NCBI GenBank assembly: GCA_900110395.1
Contig: FODP01000019.1
Coordinates: 1 to 64,000 of the forward strand
Direction of reading: 5' to 3'
DNA length: 64,000 nucleotides
Source: Rhodospirillales bacterium URHD0017
GTDB lineage: Bacteria; Pseudomonadota; Alphaproteobacteria; Reyranellales; Reyranellaceae
Below are positions 63,001-64,000 of the stretch, in pieces; the stretch's first letter is position 1, and each line of letters starts with the position of its first letter. A program made the translations under genes and the position numbers. The notes under the pieces are model-generated. The model did no database searches and was not told where the DNA came from. It saw only the letters and a list, made by a program, of their open reading frames with translations.

Positions 63001-64000
63001 CAGCGCCGTCGCCGTCGAGATCGCTCGTCTTTGGGCGCCCGACAATCTGCGTCGGGTGGCGCCGGGCGTGGCGCTGTGCGCCGTGATCGCGGCCATCGCC
63101 TTCGTGGCCGACAAGCAGAACTTCCTGCGCTTCGGCGCGGTGTGGATCCCGCCGCTGATCCTCACCCTGGTGATCGGCATGGCGCTGCAGCCGCTGTCCG
63201 ACCGGGCGGTGCTGAAGCCCGGGATCGAGTTCGCCGGCCGAACGCTGCTGCGCGTCGGCGTGGCGCTCTACGGCGCGCGACTGACCTTCGGGCAGCTCGT
63301 CGACGGCGGGGCACTGCCGGTGCTGATCGCGCTGGCCGCCGTTTCCTGCACCATCGTGTTCGGCGCCTGGGCCGCGCGCCTGTTCGGGCTGACGCGCGAT
63401 TTCGGCCTGCTGACCGGCTGCGCCACCGGCGTGTGTGGCGCGGCGGCGGCGATGGCGGCCTCGGCGGTGCTGCCCAAGCACGCCAATTCCGACCGCGACC
63501 TTGCCTTCACCGTGATGGGCGTCAACTTCCTCAGCACCGTGGTGATGGTGATCTATCCCACCCTACAGCCGGTGCTGGGCTATTCCCTGCACGAAATGGG
63601 CGTGTTCCTGGGCGGCGCGATCCATGACGTGGCGCAGGTCGCGGGCGCGGGCCAGACGATGGGCCCGCAGGTCCTGACCGAGGCCATCATCACCAAGCTT
63701 CTGCGCGTGGCATTTCTGCTTCCCGCGATCGCCGGCATCGCCTGGTGGGTGGCGAAGGGTGGTGAGGCTGCGGGCGAGTCACGGCCTTCGCCGCCGGTGT
63801 TCCTGTTCGGCTTCCTGGCGCTCGCCGCGCTCAATTCGGTGGGCGTCGTACCGCCCGGCGTGAAGGCCGCGGTGGCCGACATCTCCTCGTTCCTGATCAT
63901 CACCGCCATCGCCGCGCTCGGCATCAAGACCTCGCTGCTGGCGCTCGCCCGCATCGGTGTCGCACCGGTGATGCTGCTGATCACGCAGACGGTGTTCATC
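62993..64000 (+). CDS. YeiH/UPF0324-family putative sulfate exporter, 3' end beyond window
   Basis: From the ATG at 62993, at least 336 residues remain open at the window edge. The membrane protein has repeated hydrophobic segments (FVADKQNFLRF ends the first; IPPLILTLVIGMALQPLSD next), and the conserved TGCATGVCGAAAAMAASAVL, FTVMGVNFLSTVVMVIYPTL and GVFLGGAIHDVAQVAGAGQT. The YeiH family is annotated as putative sulfate exporter; direct evidence is limited. The 8-bp overlap with the biotinyl carrier gene implies one operon from 61968, which is unexpected given known functions. Confidence 0.88.
   Translation, partial: MRSSAVAVEIARLWAPDNLRRVAPGVALCAVIAAIAFVADKQNFLRFGAVWIPPLILTLVIGMALQPLSDRAVLKPGIEFAGRTLLRVGVALYGARLTFGQLVDGGALPVLIALAAVSCTIVFGAWAARLFGLTRDFGLLTGCATGVCGAAAAMAASAVLPKHANSDRDLAFTVMGVNFLSTVVMVIYPTLQPVLGYSLHEMGVFLGGAIHDVAQVAGAGQTMGPQVLTEAIITKLLRVAFLLPAIAGIAWWVAKGGEAAGESRPSPPVFLFGFLALAALNSVGVVPPGVKAAVADISSFLIITAIAALGIKTSLLALARIGVAPVMLLITQTVFI

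Overview
The window is high-GC bacterial chromosomal DNA with densely packed genes, many overlapping start-to-stop (ATGA, GTGA or TGATG). Typical contents are CaiB/BaiF CoA-transferase, Bug-type binding protein, tandem acyl-CoA dehydrogenases, class III cyclase-TolB-TPR protein, CGNR regulator, fused indolepyruvate oxidoreductase and DegT aminotransferase. This mix suggests a metabolically versatile soil or water alphaproteobacterium, something like Reyranella or a Bradyrhizobium relative. That placement is an inference from gene content; there is no rRNA gene in the window. I found no tRNA, rRNA, CRISPR array or prophage.

Layout. 1-2420: a cut OmpA-like lipoprotein, then a lower-GC patch with a hypothetical protein, a frameshifted membrane protein and the 3' remnant of a truncated gene. 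2427-6407: a large Gly-rich autotransporter. 6617-11584: small accessory genes (two GNATs, GFA protein, methyltransferase, VOC protein facing a CGNR regulator across an AACCGGT-repeat promoter, class I amidotransferase, SCP2 protein). 11682-19890: the main catabolic operon, SDR, carboxyltransferase, two acyl-CoA dehydrogenases, enoyl-CoA hydratase, cupin and biotin carboxylase, matching the acyclic-terpene-utilisation (atu) gene set rather than leucine catabolism. A near-perfect 22-bp palindrome lies in its promoter. 19874-24487: an ABC importer with an unusual Bug-family binding protein, interrupted by a membrane protein and a secreted HExxH metallopeptidase.

24488-25804: a scar in which the 5' part of an IS110 element, with its noncoding leader, is joined to a truncated amidase. 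25886-33643: HSDL2-like SDR, esterase-like hydrolase, YHS protein, cyclase-TPR sensor, CmcJ/NvfI-family oxidoreductase, an SDR lacking its catalytic Lys, a GpdQ-like phosphodiesterase and a MetE-C-like enzyme. 33640-40812: a MetE-like/nucleotidyltransferase/RpiR operon divergent from a complete carbohydrate-type ABC importer that ends against an iron-dependent alcohol dehydrogenase. 40978-48763: CoA-transferase plus dienoyl-CoA-reductase-like SDR, AI-2E-type permease and an RND efflux pair. 48936-56918: GMC oxidoreductase, then a compact cluster of FkbM methyltransferase, glycosyltransferase, CBS-fused DegT aminotransferase, flavoprotein and acyltransferase, probably making or decorating a glycan or glycoside. 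56938-61929: thioesterase, IorB, IorA and a DTW protein. 61968-64000: an internally duplicated protein of unknown family, a stand-alone biotinyl carrier and a YeiH-type transporter cut by the window edge.

Interspersed palindromic repeats of three kinds recur between genes, including a 28-bp perfect inverted repeat at 40826-40907 whose ends reappear around a longer element at 58876-59055. The items I would look at first are the atu-like operon with its promoter palindrome, the IS110 leader as a possible bridge-RNA relic, the CBS-aminotransferase fusion and the duplicated protein at 61968.
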